Origin: Dactylorhiza incarnata | Lineage: Eukaryota; Streptophyta; Magnoliopsida; Asparagales; Orchidaceae | Reading direction: 5' to 3' | NCBI GenBank assembly: GCA_033032865.1 | Contig: JAWHQI010000028.1 | Location: 9,257,001 to 9,321,000, forward strand | DNA: 64,000 nucleotides | Shown: piece by piece, positions 31,525 to 43,626 of the stretch | Layout: each line of letters begins with the position of its first letter | Position numbering within the stretch: position 1 is the first letter of the stretch | Program-made: the position numbers and the translations under genes | The notes under the pieces: generated by a model | Seen by the model: the letters and a program-made list of their open reading frames with translations, nothing else | Databases searched by the model: none | Told to the model about the DNA's origin: nothing

Positions 31525-32798
31525 TCATATTATAGGAGGAAGTAAAATCGAATCACTCTTTTCTTTAGTTAACTCTCCCGGAAGATAAAACTTAAGGCGG
31601 TGCCCGTTTACTTTGAAGGTACCTTTTTCTGGGTGGGAAATTAGGATTGTCCCATAGGACCAAACCTCTTTAATAATAAAGGGTCCAGACCATCGGGATT
31701 TTAGTTTTCCCGAAAAAAGGCGAAGGCGAGAGTTATAAAGGAGGACGAGGTCACACGGCGAAATTTTTTTCGGAAATTTTATATGTTTATCGTGATAAAA
31801 CTTTGTTTGCTCCTTATATAATTTATTGCTCTCATACGCATTCGCTCGCCATTCATCTAATTCGTTTATTTGAAATTTTCTTTGTTCTCCCGCTAAAGTG
31901 GAATCGTGGTTTAAAAATTTAAGCGCCCAAAATGCGCGGTGTTCTAATTCGACCGGAAGGTGGCAAGCCTTGCCATAAACCATTCGATATGGTGTACAAC
32001 CGATAGCGGTCTCGTACTCCGTTCGATAGGTCCATAACGCGTCATCGAGCATTATTGCCCAATCCTTCCGATTAATCGAAACAGTTTTTTCTAAAATCTG
32101 TTTTAATTCTCGATTAACAACTTCGACTTGCCGCTCGATTGTGGGTGATATGCAGTGGATAGTTTGTGCGTGACACCATATTTTGCTAAGATTTTGGTAA
32201 ATTGACTATTGCAAAAATGGGTGCCCCGATCACTCACAATAGCGCGCGGCGTGCCAAATTGAGAAAATAATTTTTTTAAGAAATTAACGACAACTCGCGC
32301 ATCGTTGGTGGGGAGAGCTTGCGCTTCCGCCCACCTCGACACGTAGTCGACCGCAACGAGAATATATTTGTTTGAATGCGAGGGAGGGAGAGGACCAACA
32401 AAATCAATACCCTAAAGATCAAAAATTTTGCATTCTAAGAAAATATTTTGGGGCATCTTATCCCAACGAGAGATGTTCCCCGACCGCTGGCAGCTGTCGC
32501 AAGTACCCACAAGGATGTGAGCATCTTTGAAGAGCGTGGGCCAATAAAAGCCCGCCTCCAGCGCCTTCCTCGCGGTTCGGTTCGAATGATAATGACCATC
32601 GGTGGGTCCCTCGTGGCAATGACGTAAAATTTTAAAACCTTCCTCACTTGAGACACATCTTCTCACCACCTGGTCTGCGCAAACACGGAATAAAAAGGGG
32701 TCCTCCCAAAAATAATTCTTTAAATTAGAAAAGAATTTCTTCTTTTGCTGACTCGAGAATTCTATTGGCAGGACCCGGGCTACTAAATAGTTAGCCAA
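31525..32798 (-). pseudogene. Athila-7 integrase
   Basis: The zinc-binding module (CHEGPTDGHYHSNRTARK...CDSCQRSG), the core ([39 protein letters not shown]) and the C-terminal part ending [17 protein letters not shown] are all present in order. Right after YHPQSSG the frame shifts by one base, so the catalytic Glu of QVEVVN is lost from the open frame near 32130. A stop near 32410 separates the zinc module from the core. Non-functional. Confidence 0.85.
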
Positions 32799-34195
32799 AT
32801 CCGCAAACCAGGGGGGTAGAAGATGAATTAATATTTTCGAGAGCTAGGAGGCGCTCTTCGAGAAATTTATCATTAATGTCGCCTTCTATTAATGCTTCCG
32901 AGGAGGGATTTTCTAATCGAGAAAGGTGATCGGCCGCCAAGTTTTCGGCTCCCCTTTTATCCCGGATCTCTAAATGAAACTCCTGCAAGAGGAGGATCCA
33001 TCGCAAAAGACGAGTCATGGCGTCCAATTTACTTAAGGGATACCTAAGCGCGGATTGATCTGTGAAGACGATAACTTTGGAAAGCGTGATATACGACCTA
33101 AACTTATAAAAGCGAAAACGATTGCTAGAAGTTCCTTCTCGGTCGTGGTGTAGTTTGCTTGTGCCGACGTGAGTGTTTTGCTCGCATAATAGATCGGGTG
33201 AAAATACTTACTCACCCGTTGGCCTAAAACGGAACCAACCGCAATATCACTCGCGTCGCACATGATTTCAAAATGGAGCGACCAATCTGGGGTGACTAGA
33301 ATCGGGGAGTTTATAAGTTTCTCTTTGATAAGTTGAAAGGCTAAATGGCATTCATCGTTAAAAAGAAAAGATGATTCTTTCTCGAGAAGATGGGTTAACG
33401 ACTTTGTCATTTTGGAAAAATTTTGTATAAAACGCCGATAGAACCCCGCGTGGCCTAGGAAACTTCTAATAGCTCTTACGTTTGTTGGAGGGGGGAGTTT
33501 TTCAATTACATCGGTCTTGGCCCTATCGACCTCAATCCCCTTGCCCGAAATTTTATGGCCAAGGACTAATCCTTCTTTGACCATAAAATGGCATTTCTCC
33601 CAATTAAGCGCTAAATTTGTTTCCTTACATCGCTGCAACACGCGCTCGAGATTTTTTAAACAGTTTTTAAATGAGTTTCCGTACACGGAGAAGTTGTCCA
33701 TAAACACTTCCATCACCTCCTCTATTAACTCGTCAAATATTGCCAGCATACATCTTTGGAATGTAGCTGGCGCGTTACAAAGACCGAATGACATCCTTCG
33801 ATTAGTGAAGGTGCCAAAGGGACAAGTGAAAGTGGTTGTCTCTTGGTCGTCGGGCGAAATCGGGATTTAGAAATATCCCGACAAACCATCGAGAAAACAG
33901 TTGTAGGAGTGACCCGATATGCGCTCTAAAATTTGGTCGATAAATGGTAGAGGGAAGTGATCCTTACGGGTGGAATCATTTAGTTTCCGATAGTCGATGC
34001 ACATCCGCCAACACGTAATAGTACGGGTTGGGATCAATTCATTATTACCGTTTGCAACTACGTGATGCCACCTTTATTTGGCACGACTTGTACTGTGCTA
34101 ACCTAAGTACTGTCTGATATCGGGTAGATGATTCCCACGTCCAGGAGTTTTATAACTTCGGCCTTAACGACTTCTTTCATTTTCGGGTTTAGTCG
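32791..34195 (-). pseudogene. Athila-7 RT and RNase H
   Basis: RT contains CRMCIDYRKLNDSTRKDHFPLPFIDQ (with earlier stops), then MSFGLCNAPATFQRCM and the active-site box VFMDNFSVYG. Athila elements normally have FMDDF here, so the second Asp is Asn. RNase H follows with CDASDIAVGSVLGQ, YASKTLTSAQANYTTTEKELLAIVFA and a frame change near 33030 into TRLLRWILLLQEFHLEIRDKRGAENLAADHLSRLE. The catalytic change and stops make this a pseudogene. Confidence 0.85.
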
Positions 34196-35366
34196 TCATT
34201 GAGGCTGGACCGAGTTGCGGGAATTTTCTTCGAGAATGATTTTATGCGTGCAGAAAGAAGGGCTTATACCCTTAATATCCGATAATTGCCACGCAATTGC
34301 GTGGCAGTGCTTTCTTAAGACTGTAGTTAACTGAGAAATTTCCGAGTTGCTAAGATCGGATGAAACGATGACGAATAGTTTACACTCTTTTCCTAAAAAC
34401 AAATATTGGAGGTGAGGGGGGAGTTGTTTTAACTCTAATTCGGGTGGTTCTTCATAAGAAGTTTTAATTTTCAATTTTTCAAGAAATAACGGTTCGGGTG
34501 GTGGGGGGTGAGAAACTTCTTCTTCAATATAAAAGAGCTCTACGGGCTCGGAATCACTACTTGCCGATGAAACTAACTCGAGGGATGAATCGAATTCACA
34601 ACACTCTTCCAAGTAAAAACATGAATCGTCGTTTTCTAATGTGTTCCACATCGAGGAATTTATGCCGAAAGTAACTTCATCGTCTCCAACCCGTAGGAGG
34701 AGCTTTCCGTTACTTACGTCTATAATAGCCCGGGAGGAGGCAAGGAAGGGGCGGCCGAGTATGAGGGGGTACTTCGACATACTCTTCGATGTCAAGAATG
34801 ACAAAATCCACCGGGAAGATGAATTTGTCAACCTTGACGAGCAAGTCCTCCACTATTCCTATCGGATATTTTAAAGACCGATCCGCTAATTGAATACTCA
34901 TTCGGGTGGGCCTTGGATTTCCTATACCTAGCTTTTTGAACAATGAAAACGGCGTAAGGTTGATGCTTGCTCCAAGATCCGCTAAGGCGTGCTTTACAAA
35001 CGAATTGCTAAATAGACATGGGATGGAGAACCGTCCCGGGTCATTTGCCTTTTTTGGCAATTTGTTGAGTACAACCGTGGAGCATTCTGCGTTTAAAGAA
35101 ATATGCGAAATATCTTCTAACTTTATCTTATTGGAGAGCAACTCCTTAAGATATTTCGCATATTTAGGCATTTGAGAGATAGCCTCGCAGAAAGGTACAT
35201 TAATATGGATTTGTTTTAAAACATCTAAAAAATTTTTATAATTTTTTTCTACGCACTCATTTTTAAATTTAGATGGATACGGAATATTAGAAATAGGAGC
35301 GCGCGGATTTAAAATAGAAGCGTGCGGAGCTGAAAGAGAAGCGTGCGGGGCTAACGTAGCGGGCAA
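34196..35366 (-). pseudogene. Athila-7 protease region
   Basis: The retropepsin-like signature ADLGASINLTPFSLFKKLG lies within the 218-residue frame 35366-34710, followed by RSLKYPIGIVEDLLVKVDKF and, after a frameshift around 34780, PLILGRPFLASSRAIID. The next frame (34831-34196) runs to the RT start. Athila-9 has the same segment in one frame (47478-48332), which shows the lesion here. Confidence 0.8.
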
Positions 35367-35420
35367 ATTCGAAGATAAATTAAGGGTAGGAGGAGGAGAG
35401 GGAGTTACCTTGGGTTCGTC

Positions 35421-36868
35421 CTATTTTTGAACCACCTCCTTCCCGCTTCGGAGTGTAATCGCGTGCGCGCTCTCCTTTGGATTTTGCTCTGTATTCCCCA
35501 GTAGTGCTCCTTGTTGACGCTCAGAAATCATCTTTGTGAGCTGGCCCACTTGATTCTCTAAATTTTTGATCGATCCGGTAAGGTTCTGGATGTTAGTTTC
35601 ATTTGTAGCAACATATTTTGCAAAAACCTCTTCAAGCGGAGAGAGTTTTTGATGTTGCGGTGGAAAACCAGGTGGATTAAAATTTTGAGAAATCAAATTT
35701 GGAGGCGGAGTTAAGTTAAGAAGTTGATTGGGGGGAGGTTGATTTAAATTCATAGGACGCTGAGCATTTCCTTGGTTGCTCCACGAGAAATTCGGATGAT
35801 TCATATAACCCGCATTGTATGTGTTGTTATACGGAGCGGTGTTGGGGTTATAGGAAGGCCGAGGCAGATTTACCATGTAGTCAACCTATTCTTCAATTAA
35901 AATGTTATTAGCCCAAGGAGGAGTGGCGGAGGAAGCAGACATCTCCGCCACTTGCTTTGTTAAGCGCTCAACTTGTAAAGCCAAATTTGCGTTAGCGTCT
36001 ATTTCAAAAATTTCGGCCGGCTTATTAGGCCGCGCTCGGGGCATGTTCAATTGGTACGCATTTGTGGCCATCTCTTCGAAAAGCTCTTGAGCGGCGACCG
36101 GGGTTTTGTTATTTAATGTCCCCCAGCGGCCGCATCAATCATTTGCCTCGTTTGGAGATTTAAGCCATTATAAAATATTCGCACTTGTTGCCAAGTGGCA
36201 AGTGCGTGGTGAGGGCATCGACGCAAAAGCTCCTTGAAGCGCTCCCATGTGTCATAGCGAGTCTCCGAGTCGATTTGCATGAATGACGCAATATTCGTGC
36301 GCAATTTAGCGGTCTTTGAAGGCGGGAAATATTTATTTAGAAAGTTTTCCGCCATTTCGTCCCATGTAGTGATGGATCCCCTAGGTAGGGAGCCCAGCCA
36401 CTGCTTGGCCTTAGACCGCAAAGAAAAAGGAAAAATTCGTAATCGAATGGCGTCATCGGTGACACCATTGATGTTAAAAGTGTCGCAAATTTCAAGAAAG
36501 TAAGAAATATGTGAATTAGGATCCTCGTCCGGTTGACCATCGAAGGTCACCGATTGTTGCACCATTTGTATGATGCTAGACTTGATCTCAAAATTATTGT
36601 TCGCCACCGTGGGACGAACAATACTCGACTGTGTGCCTTCCAAATTCGGCCGCGCATAATAGGACATGGTCCGTTGCGCGTCCTCATTAGGATTTGGCTC
36701 GTTAAGATTACGAGGATTAAGATTATGATCCATATTCGCTGTGTTAGTGTCCCTGATTGACTCTTCAGATTCTACTTGATTTTCCAGATCATGAGAACGG
36801 CTGTGCCTCAAAAAGGTTCGCTCGATCTCCAGATCAAAAGGAATAATCGAAGTGCTACCTCGGGTCAT
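35421..36868 (-). pseudogene. Athila-7 gag
   Basis: Begins MTRGSTSIIPFDLEIERTFL. The capsid-type block is clear (GQPDEDPNSHISYFLEICDTF, RLRIFPFSLRSKAKQWLGSL, ENFLNKYFPPSKTAKLR, YDTWERFKELLRRCPHHAL). A frameshift after IDAAAGG (about 36115) and stops near 35880 and 35420 break it into three frames. The C-terminal part is Asn/Pro-rich (LNQPPPNQLLNLTPPPNLI) and has no zinc knuckle. By comparison, Athila-9 is open through the first break. Confidence 0.85.
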
Positions 36869-36977
36869 ACACTAAAAAGAGAAGAAAGGAAGAAGAAAAA
36901 ACAAATTTTTTTTCTTTTTGAAATTTAGAAAAAGCAAAATAAAATAAAAAGAAGCATGATAAAATTAATAGCTATCT

Positions 36978-38196
36978 GTTGGGGAAATGATTTATCTTAA
37001 CCACTAGAAATGAGTAGAAAATGAGTTCTCAGAGTGAAAAATTAGTTTAAGTAAATATGCGTGGAATAGTAATCGACGCAACGTCGAAGTGTAGTCGACG
37101 TTCCTCTCAGAATGAGTCGAAGTAACTCTAAACAGAATTCGACATAACTGTAATCGATGTAACTCTGATTTTTAATCGACGCACATCGATTTCCATGATA
37201 TTCAAAAACGCGCCAGATCTCTTTCCTTTCTCTCTGTAGATCTGAATTTATGGAATTGTATTATTCTCTTATAGCCGTTCAAAATTAAAATTTTCCTTCC
37301 AATTGATTCTTGGCTAATTTGATTAAGATTATTCAGGATGTTATTTGAAAATTGAATGACTTCTTTCCTTCTACAGAAATATTAATTATAGAAGATTTCT
37401 CTCTTACCATTTCTCTTTGTGCTAATTGATTATTCTCCTATAGCAATATTTTTGAATAAACAGAGCAATAAAAACATAAGGAGGTCGGCAAAGAAAAAAA
37501 CACAAGTGATCCACTCCATCCATTTGAAAAAGAGGAAAATCTCCCAAGTGAAAAGTGAGAAAGCTGAGAAAAGTGAAAGAGTGCTGCAGCAAAGAAAAAG
37601 CCTTCTTCTTCTCCTCCTTCTGAAGTCATACTGCTGCCATTTCTGAAAGCTCTCACTGAAAGAGAAAAGGGCTTTCAATCTCCTTCTCACTATAGGAGAG
37701 AGATTTCATTCACTATACTTGTGCTTCTAATATTCTTGCTAGGAAGAAGAATCTTTCTTGCTTTAATTGTTTTTCTTCTACTTCTTCTTCTTATTCTTAT
37801 TCCATTTTCAAATTGTGTAAAAGAGTTTTAAGAATCTCTCTTCAAAAAATTCAGTTGTAGTGGTTCTAAAAGTCTCCTTATCAAAAGACTCAGGCTGGTT
37901 CTAAGAGTCTCCTTATCAAAAGATTCAGTGCAAGATAGTGAATTCCTACCAAGGGGGTAGAAGAGTGGACTACCAAAAGTTTGGGGAACTACTATATTTC
38001 TTTGTGTTGTGCCGTGTTTTTCTTTTTGCTATTTCTTTATTTATTTGCTTAATTCTTGTTGGTGTGTGGGAAGCTTAAATCTGTGAATATTACATATATA
38101 TATATATATATATTTATTAACTTTGCACAAAATATTTTTAAATCTCTATTCACCCCCCCTCTAGAGAATTCTAGTAAGGTTAACTGTGCACTTACA
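36978..38196 (+). repeat. SIRE-2 5' LTR
   Basis: 1219 bp, TGTTGGGGAAATG to GTGCACTTACA. TGCGTCGA/TCGACGCA-type words cluster at 37060-37195. A TA microsatellite lies at 38092-38112. The short ORFs within are not genes. Confidence 0.9.
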
Positions 38197-38198
38197 AT

Positions 38199-38209
38199 TG
38201 GTATCAGAG
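38199..38209 (+). other. SIRE-2 primer-binding site
   Basis: TGGTATCAGAG, two bases after the 5' LTR, complementary to initiator-Met tRNA. Confidence 0.85.
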
Positions 38210-38287
38210 GGAGGTTGATCAAAAAGGGGTAACTCCTTGATCAAAAAGATCCTACCTCATATATATATATATATTTCTAAAATTTTT

Positions 38288-40340
38288 ATGGCACAAATCA
38301 AAGATTATGCTTCCACCAGACCACCAATGTGCAATCTTGAAAAGTTTGCAGTTTGGAAAACAAGAATTAGGATCTATATAAATTCTATTGACGAAGAAAT
38401 GTTTAATGTTATTTTGACAGGTCCTCCCAAGCCTTATAGAAAAGACTCAAGTGGAGAGGTCACACAAAACTTGCCCCAAAGGCTGAATGGACAGATGAAG
38501 AAAAGAAAGCCCAAGCATGTGATGCCAAGGGTATGAATATCTTAGTCTCAACTCTCTCAGATGAAATCTTCCAAAAGATTGCTGAATGTGGGTCAGCTAA
38601 GGAAATATGGGAAGCTCTCACTAAAATGGTAGAAGGGAGTGCTAATGAGAGAAAGGATAAAAAGGCATTACTCATCTCTCAATATGAAAACTTCCAGAAG
38701 AAAGATAGTGAAAGTTTTGCTGACATGTATGCCAGATTCAGCCTCATAACAAATGAGTTAAGAACACTTGAGAAGGACATATCTCTCACTGAGATAAATG
38801 ACAAATTGCTAACTTACTTCCCTAGCTCTTGGGATTCAAGAATCTGGCCAATTAGAGACTACAGAAGCCAAAAAGAAATCTCAACAGATGTCCTATTGGG
38901 TAAATTAAGATCTTATGAACAGTTGTTGAAAACAAGAGCAGAGAAAGAAGAGAAAGAAAATACTCCTTCACTCTCAAAGGAAAAGAGTATTGCCTTAAAG
39001 GCTACTGCAGGTGAACCTTCTACAAGTGATGAGGAGCTGATCAGTCTACTGGCCAGAAGGTTCAAGAAGTAGATCAAAATAGAAGGATCCAGAAGGAGAG
39101 ACTCAAAAACCAGGTATGACAAAACTCCTACTAAAGAGATTATATGTTACTCTTGAAGGAAAACTGGACACATTGCACCTGAATGTCCTAAAGAGATCAG
39201 CAATAAGAAAGATCTGAAAAGAACAGATCTAAAGAAGAAGAAGAAAGAGAAAGGATTCATTGCTCAATCATGGAGTGATTCAGAAACTCAAGGAAGTACC
39301 TCATCTGAAAATGATCAAGAAGAGGCTAAGCAAGAGGAAACCTGTTTGATGGATACTGAGAAGTCTAAAGATATATCTCTGGTAAATATATTTGATGATA
39401 TAGATTTTTCTTCTACTAATTTCAAAAATAGTTTCAAAGAATTTTGTTTAGATCAAGTTAAATCTATGAAAGAAATAAAAGAACTAAGAAATGAATTGAA
39501 CAATCTCAAACAAATGGATACACGATATAAAAACTATGAGCTCAGTCAAGAGCTCTCTAGATCAGAGGAGCAACTAGACAAAATCAATACTGAAAATCAA
39601 ACACTAAGAAATGAGCTAGCAAAGGCAAATGCCTTTGAAGATTCTCTAAATGGCAGAAGTCAAAAGCTCAAGAATATCTCTGAAAATCTCACTGATAGAT
39701 TTAGACAACTAGAGTTTAATACTGATTTAGAACCTAGACCTCAATCATCCAGCAAATCTGCTTGGAGACATCCTATCCACTTCACTAGGAAGAATCATCT
39801 GATTGGAGAAAATTCACAAGAGAATCCAAAGACAACTACTGTTTTTAATAAAAATAATTTCACTATATATAAAGGAATCCTAGGTCAATATCCTCAGAAA
39901 AGAAATAAATCTGCGTCGAGTTATTATCAACGTGCGTCGAGTTCTACTCGACGCAACTTAATTGATGCATCGATTTCTAATCAACGCATACACCAAAGTG
40001 CGTCGACTTCCAACAAACACAACTTCTCCTATACTTCGACTGAAGTAAACGCAGAATGAAGGAAGCGTCGACTTCTACCCGACGCAACTATGAACATACA
40101 TCGAATTCCTATCGACGCAACCAATCTGACAGGAATTTCTCCTTTTCCAAAAAGTCTTCTCAATCCATTTCCTTTTATTCTAAATGCTATTTCTGCAACA
40201 TTACCAAAGACTGTTGGTATGATAAGCCAACACTCCTAAAGAAGAAAGGGTACTCAGAAAGACCCACTTATTCTTTCATTGAACCTTTCACTGTTGGAAG
40301 GAAGGGACCCCAGCTTAGCAGGGTCCAAACTAATGTTTAA
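38288..40340 (+). pseudogene. SIRE-2 gag
   Basis: Starts MAQIKDYASTRPPMCNLEKFAVWKTR. A frameshift near 38475 shifts the reading into the next block (ILVSTLSDEIFQKIAECGSAKEIWEAL, FADMYARFSLITNELRTLEKDI), which matches the copia-type gag family (UBN2). The zinc knuckle at about 39148 has its second Cys replaced by a stop (CYS-stop-RKTGHIAPEC). A coiled-coil region (MKEIKELRNELNNLKQ...) follows. Between 39912 and 40125 the DNA is a minisatellite encoding ASSSTRRN-like peptides. A further frameshift occurs near 40055. Long gag with a C-terminal coiled coil is typical of SIRE. Confidence 0.75.
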
Positions 40341-40373
40341 ATTTATGTGCACGTGTATCACATCTTCATGCTG

Positions 40374-40980
40374 GTGTGGTACTTGGACAGTGGATGCTCC
40401 ATGCACATGACAGGGTACAAAAATCTATTAACCAGCTTTGAGGATAGACATGGACCACCAGTGACTTTTGGAGACTCTAGCTGTGGGCAAACCAGGGGCT
40501 TTGGAGATTTCAAAGAAGGGAAAGTAACCTTCAAGAATGTGGCAGTAGTCAAAGGACTAAAACACAATCTGATAAGTATAAGTCAGATATGTGACTAACT
40601 AATATCATGGTTCAGTAAGAAACAAACTTCAGTCTCAACCTCAACAGCTGAAGCTGAATTTAAATCTGCTGGGAGCTGTTGTTCATAAATCCTATGGATG
40701 CAAAATCAGCTTCTTGACTATAAATTGAAAGTCAATAACTCTAAGATCTATTGTGATAGTTCTAGTGCTATATCCATAGCATCCAACCCAGTCCTTCAAA
40801 GTAGAACCAAACATATAGAGATCAGACATCACTTTCTTAGTGACAATGTAGAAAAAGGCAAGATAACCTTAGAATATATTACTACAGACAGTCAAAGACC
40901 AGACATTTTTACCAAACCCTTGGATGAAACTAAGCATACTTACTTCATCAACACCTTAGGAATGCTTGATGGAAGCTTGT
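40374..40980 (+). pseudogene. SIRE-2 protease start joined to RNase H tail
   Basis: WYLDSGCSMHMTGYKNLL is the copia protease active-site region (DSG). It runs to GLKHNLISISQICD, then stops, and the next residues are WFSKKQTSVSTSTAEAEFKSAG and RTKHIEIRHHFLSDNV, the end of RNase H. GAG-pre-integrase, integrase and RT, normally about 3 kb, are absent. The element is therefore a deletion derivative that needs pol in trans. Confidence 0.85.
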
Positions 40981-41270
40981 AAACACCATTGTTGGGCAAC
41001 TCTAAAAGAGGTCAACAAAACTAAGAAAGCACTTGAAGATACGTCGATTACCTATCGACGCACCGTCGAGAAAACTCAACGCTGGCATTGATTTCTTACA
41101 AGCAAAGATACGTCGATCCTTTCTCGACGGACCATCGACTTCATGATAAAACTGGAAACAAATCTATCCTTCTTCTTTTGACGATTGGATTACCTAATAT
41201 ACCTCGATTTCTATTTCCTTTTCGACGTCTCACCTTCTTTAAATAATACCTCATATTTCATAACTCCTAC

Positions 41271-42164
41271 ATGAAACACACCTCATCTTCTTCCACAACC
41301 ACTGATCTCAGTAATATAGTCATCTCCCCACCTTCATCTCCTCCACCATTATCTCCTCCACCAACACAACCTGAACCATCCTCATCCACACAAGCACTCC
41401 TTCTCCAGTGCATTCAACAAGCAATCCATAAATTTCAGGACATGCTTGATGGGCACTGCTCCCAACTTCACTCCCCCATCATACACATGCAAACCAAAAT
41501 AGATGGGGTCAATGCCTCTGTGTAGATCCTGAAGTCCTCTATCTCTTCATCTAGGGTCACTATTTCTTTCTTAACCTCCTTAGCTAAGAAGGTCAAGAAG
41601 GGGGAGAAGTTAGATGAAGAGAAGCTCTCCAGTCACAAATCTCACTCACACAAATCCCCTCCAACATATAAATCTGATAGTCCTGCTTTGCTTAAGACCA
41701 TTGGGAATGAAAAAGTACCTGAGCTACATACTAATGAACAGATAACAGATGTACTTTTTATAGAAAGAGAAGCTGAACAACAAGTAGTTGTATTTCAAAG
41801 GGAGGCAAGTAGAGTAGAAAAAGATGTTGAAAAGGAAGCTGTTGAAACAGCAAGAGACCTGAAGGAACCTTCAACTCAGGGGGAGCCAGATGCTGATATG
41901 GCTGAAGCTAATACTAAAACTGAAAAAGAAATTGATAAGGAAGCTCAGGGTCAGGGGCAGCTAAATGAAGAAGTTGAAAAAGAAAAAGAACTGAAGGAAC
42001 CCTCAACTCAGGGGGAGCAGACTGCTTTGAATCAGGGGGAGCTGAATGAACATCTTGCTACTGAAGAGCATGAAGAGGAAGGGCAACTCACCCCTATAAG
42101 AAAACCTGATCTCCCTTTAGTATTCTCTAGGAAGAGAAAAACTCATCCTACTCCTCCTAAGTAA
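41271..42164 (+). pseudogene. SIRE-2 env-like ORF
   Basis: Begins MKHTSSSSTTTDLSN with a Pro/Ser-rich stretch (PPSSPPPLSPPPTQPEPSSS) and a helical segment. A stop (41523-41525) and a frame change separate it from the longer 41688-42164 frame. That part is Glu/Lys-rich with a repeated LKEPSTQGE peptide and ends SRKRKTHPTPPK. Position (after RNase H, before the purine tract) and composition match the env-like ORF of SIRE elements. No membrane segment is obvious in this copy. Confidence 0.6.
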
Positions 42165-42355
42165 CTCTTTGCAAACAACATAAGTAGTTTACAATTCTGA
42201 TTCTTATTCTTTGAAAATGATTTTGTATGTGAATATACATGTCTTTCTTTTCTTCTGATTTCATAATATATCTCTTTCTATAAATATGCTTTGATGTGTT
42301 GATTAAAGCTGGTAAAATTTCTCTTTGATCAGGGTTAAGACAAATAGGGGGAGTC

Positions 42356-43572
42356 TGTTGGGGAAATGATTTATCTTAACCCCTAGAAATGAGTAGAAAA
42401 TGAGTTTTCAGAGTGAAAAATTAGTTTAAGTAAATATGTGTCAAATAGTAATCGACGCAATGTTGAAGTGCAGCCGACTTTCCTCTCAGAATGAGTCGAA
42501 GTAACTTTAAATAGAATTCGATGTAACTGTAATCAACGTAACTCTGATTTTTAATCGACGCACCTCAATTTCCATGACATTCAAAAACGCGCCAGATCTC
42601 TTTCCTTTCTCTCTGTAGATCTAAATTTATGGAATTGTATTATTCTCTTATAGCCGTTCAAAATTAAATCTTTCCTTCTAATTGATTCTTGGCTAATTTG
42701 ATTAAGATTATTATGGATGTTATTTGAAAATTGAATGACTTCTTTCCTTCTACAGAAATATTAATTATAGAAGATTTCTCTCTTACCATTTCTCTTTGTG
42801 CTAATTGATTATTCTCCTATAGCAATATTTTTGAATAAACAGATCTATAAAAATACAAGGAGGTCGGCAAAGAAAAAAACACAAGTGATCCACTCCATCC
42901 ATTTGAAAAAGAGGAAAAGCTCCCAAGTGAAAAGTGAGAAAGCTGAGAAAAGTGAAAGAGTGCTGCAGCAAAGAAAAAGCCTTCTTCTTCTCCTCCTTCT
43001 GAAGCCATACTGCTGCCATTTCTGAAGCTCTCACTGAAAGTGAAAAGGGCTTTCAATCTCCTTCTCACTATAGGAGAGAGATTTCATTCACTATACTTGT
43101 GCTTCTAATCTTCTTGCTAGGAAGAAGATTCTTTCTTGCTTCAATTGCTTTTCTTATACTTCTTCTTCTTATTCTTATTCCATTTTCAAATTGTGTAAAA
43201 GAGTATTAAGAATCTCTCTTCAAAAAATTCAGTTGTAGTGGTTCTAAGAGTCTCCTTATCAAAAGACTCGGGCTAGTTCTAAGAGTCTCCTTATCAAAAG
43301 ACTCAGTGCAAGATAGTGAATTCCTACCAAGGGGGTAGAAGAGTGGACTACCCAAAGTTTGGGGAACCACTATATTTCTTTGTGTTGTGCTGTGTTTTTC
43401 TTTTTTGCTATTTCTTTCTTTATTTGCTTAATTCTTGTTGGTGTGTGGGAAGCTTAAATCTGTGAATATTACACATATATATATATATATTTATTTATTA
43501 ACTTTACACAAAATATTTTTAAATTTCACCCCCCCTCTAGAGAATTCTAGTAAGATTAACTGTGCACTTTCA
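42356..43572 (+). repeat. SIRE-2 3' LTR
   Basis: 1217 bp, aligned with the 5' LTR; scattered substitutions and small indels. It ends GTGCACTTTCA, where the 5' copy has GTGCACTTACA. Confidence 0.9.
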
Positions 43573-43602
43573 ATATCCTCTTTTCAAAATATCTACGCAA
43601 AA

Positions 43603-43620
43603 TCCCCGACAACGGCGCCA
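43603..43620 (-). other. Athila-7 primer-binding site (Asp-tRNA type)
   Basis: The minus strand reads TGGCGCCGTTGTCGGGGA, one base different from the Athila-9 site. It lies just inside the LTR end at 43627. Confidence 0.8.
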
Positions 43621-43626
43621 AAAACT

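Larger units (their letters stand above)
36978..43572 (+). mobile_element. SIRE-2: Ty1/copia SIRE-type element, pol-deleted
   Basis: LTRs 36978-38196 and 42356-43572, Met-tRNA primer site, gag, protease start, RNase H tail, env-like ORF and purine tract (AAATAGGGGGAGTC). The flanks CTATC (36973-36977) and ATATC (43573-43577) are a target duplication with one mismatch. The insertion point is clear because Athila-9 has the uninterrupted leader sequence. Integrase and RT are missing between about 40598 and 40612. Confidence 0.9.

Noticed and set aside
37430..37690. Small hydrophobic ORFs in the SIRE-2 LTRs
   Set aside because: Present in both LTRs in different lengths and on both strands; low-complexity chance frames.
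38092..38112. TA dinucleotide tracts as possible regulatory elements
   Set aside because: Simple microsatellites; length differs between LTRs.
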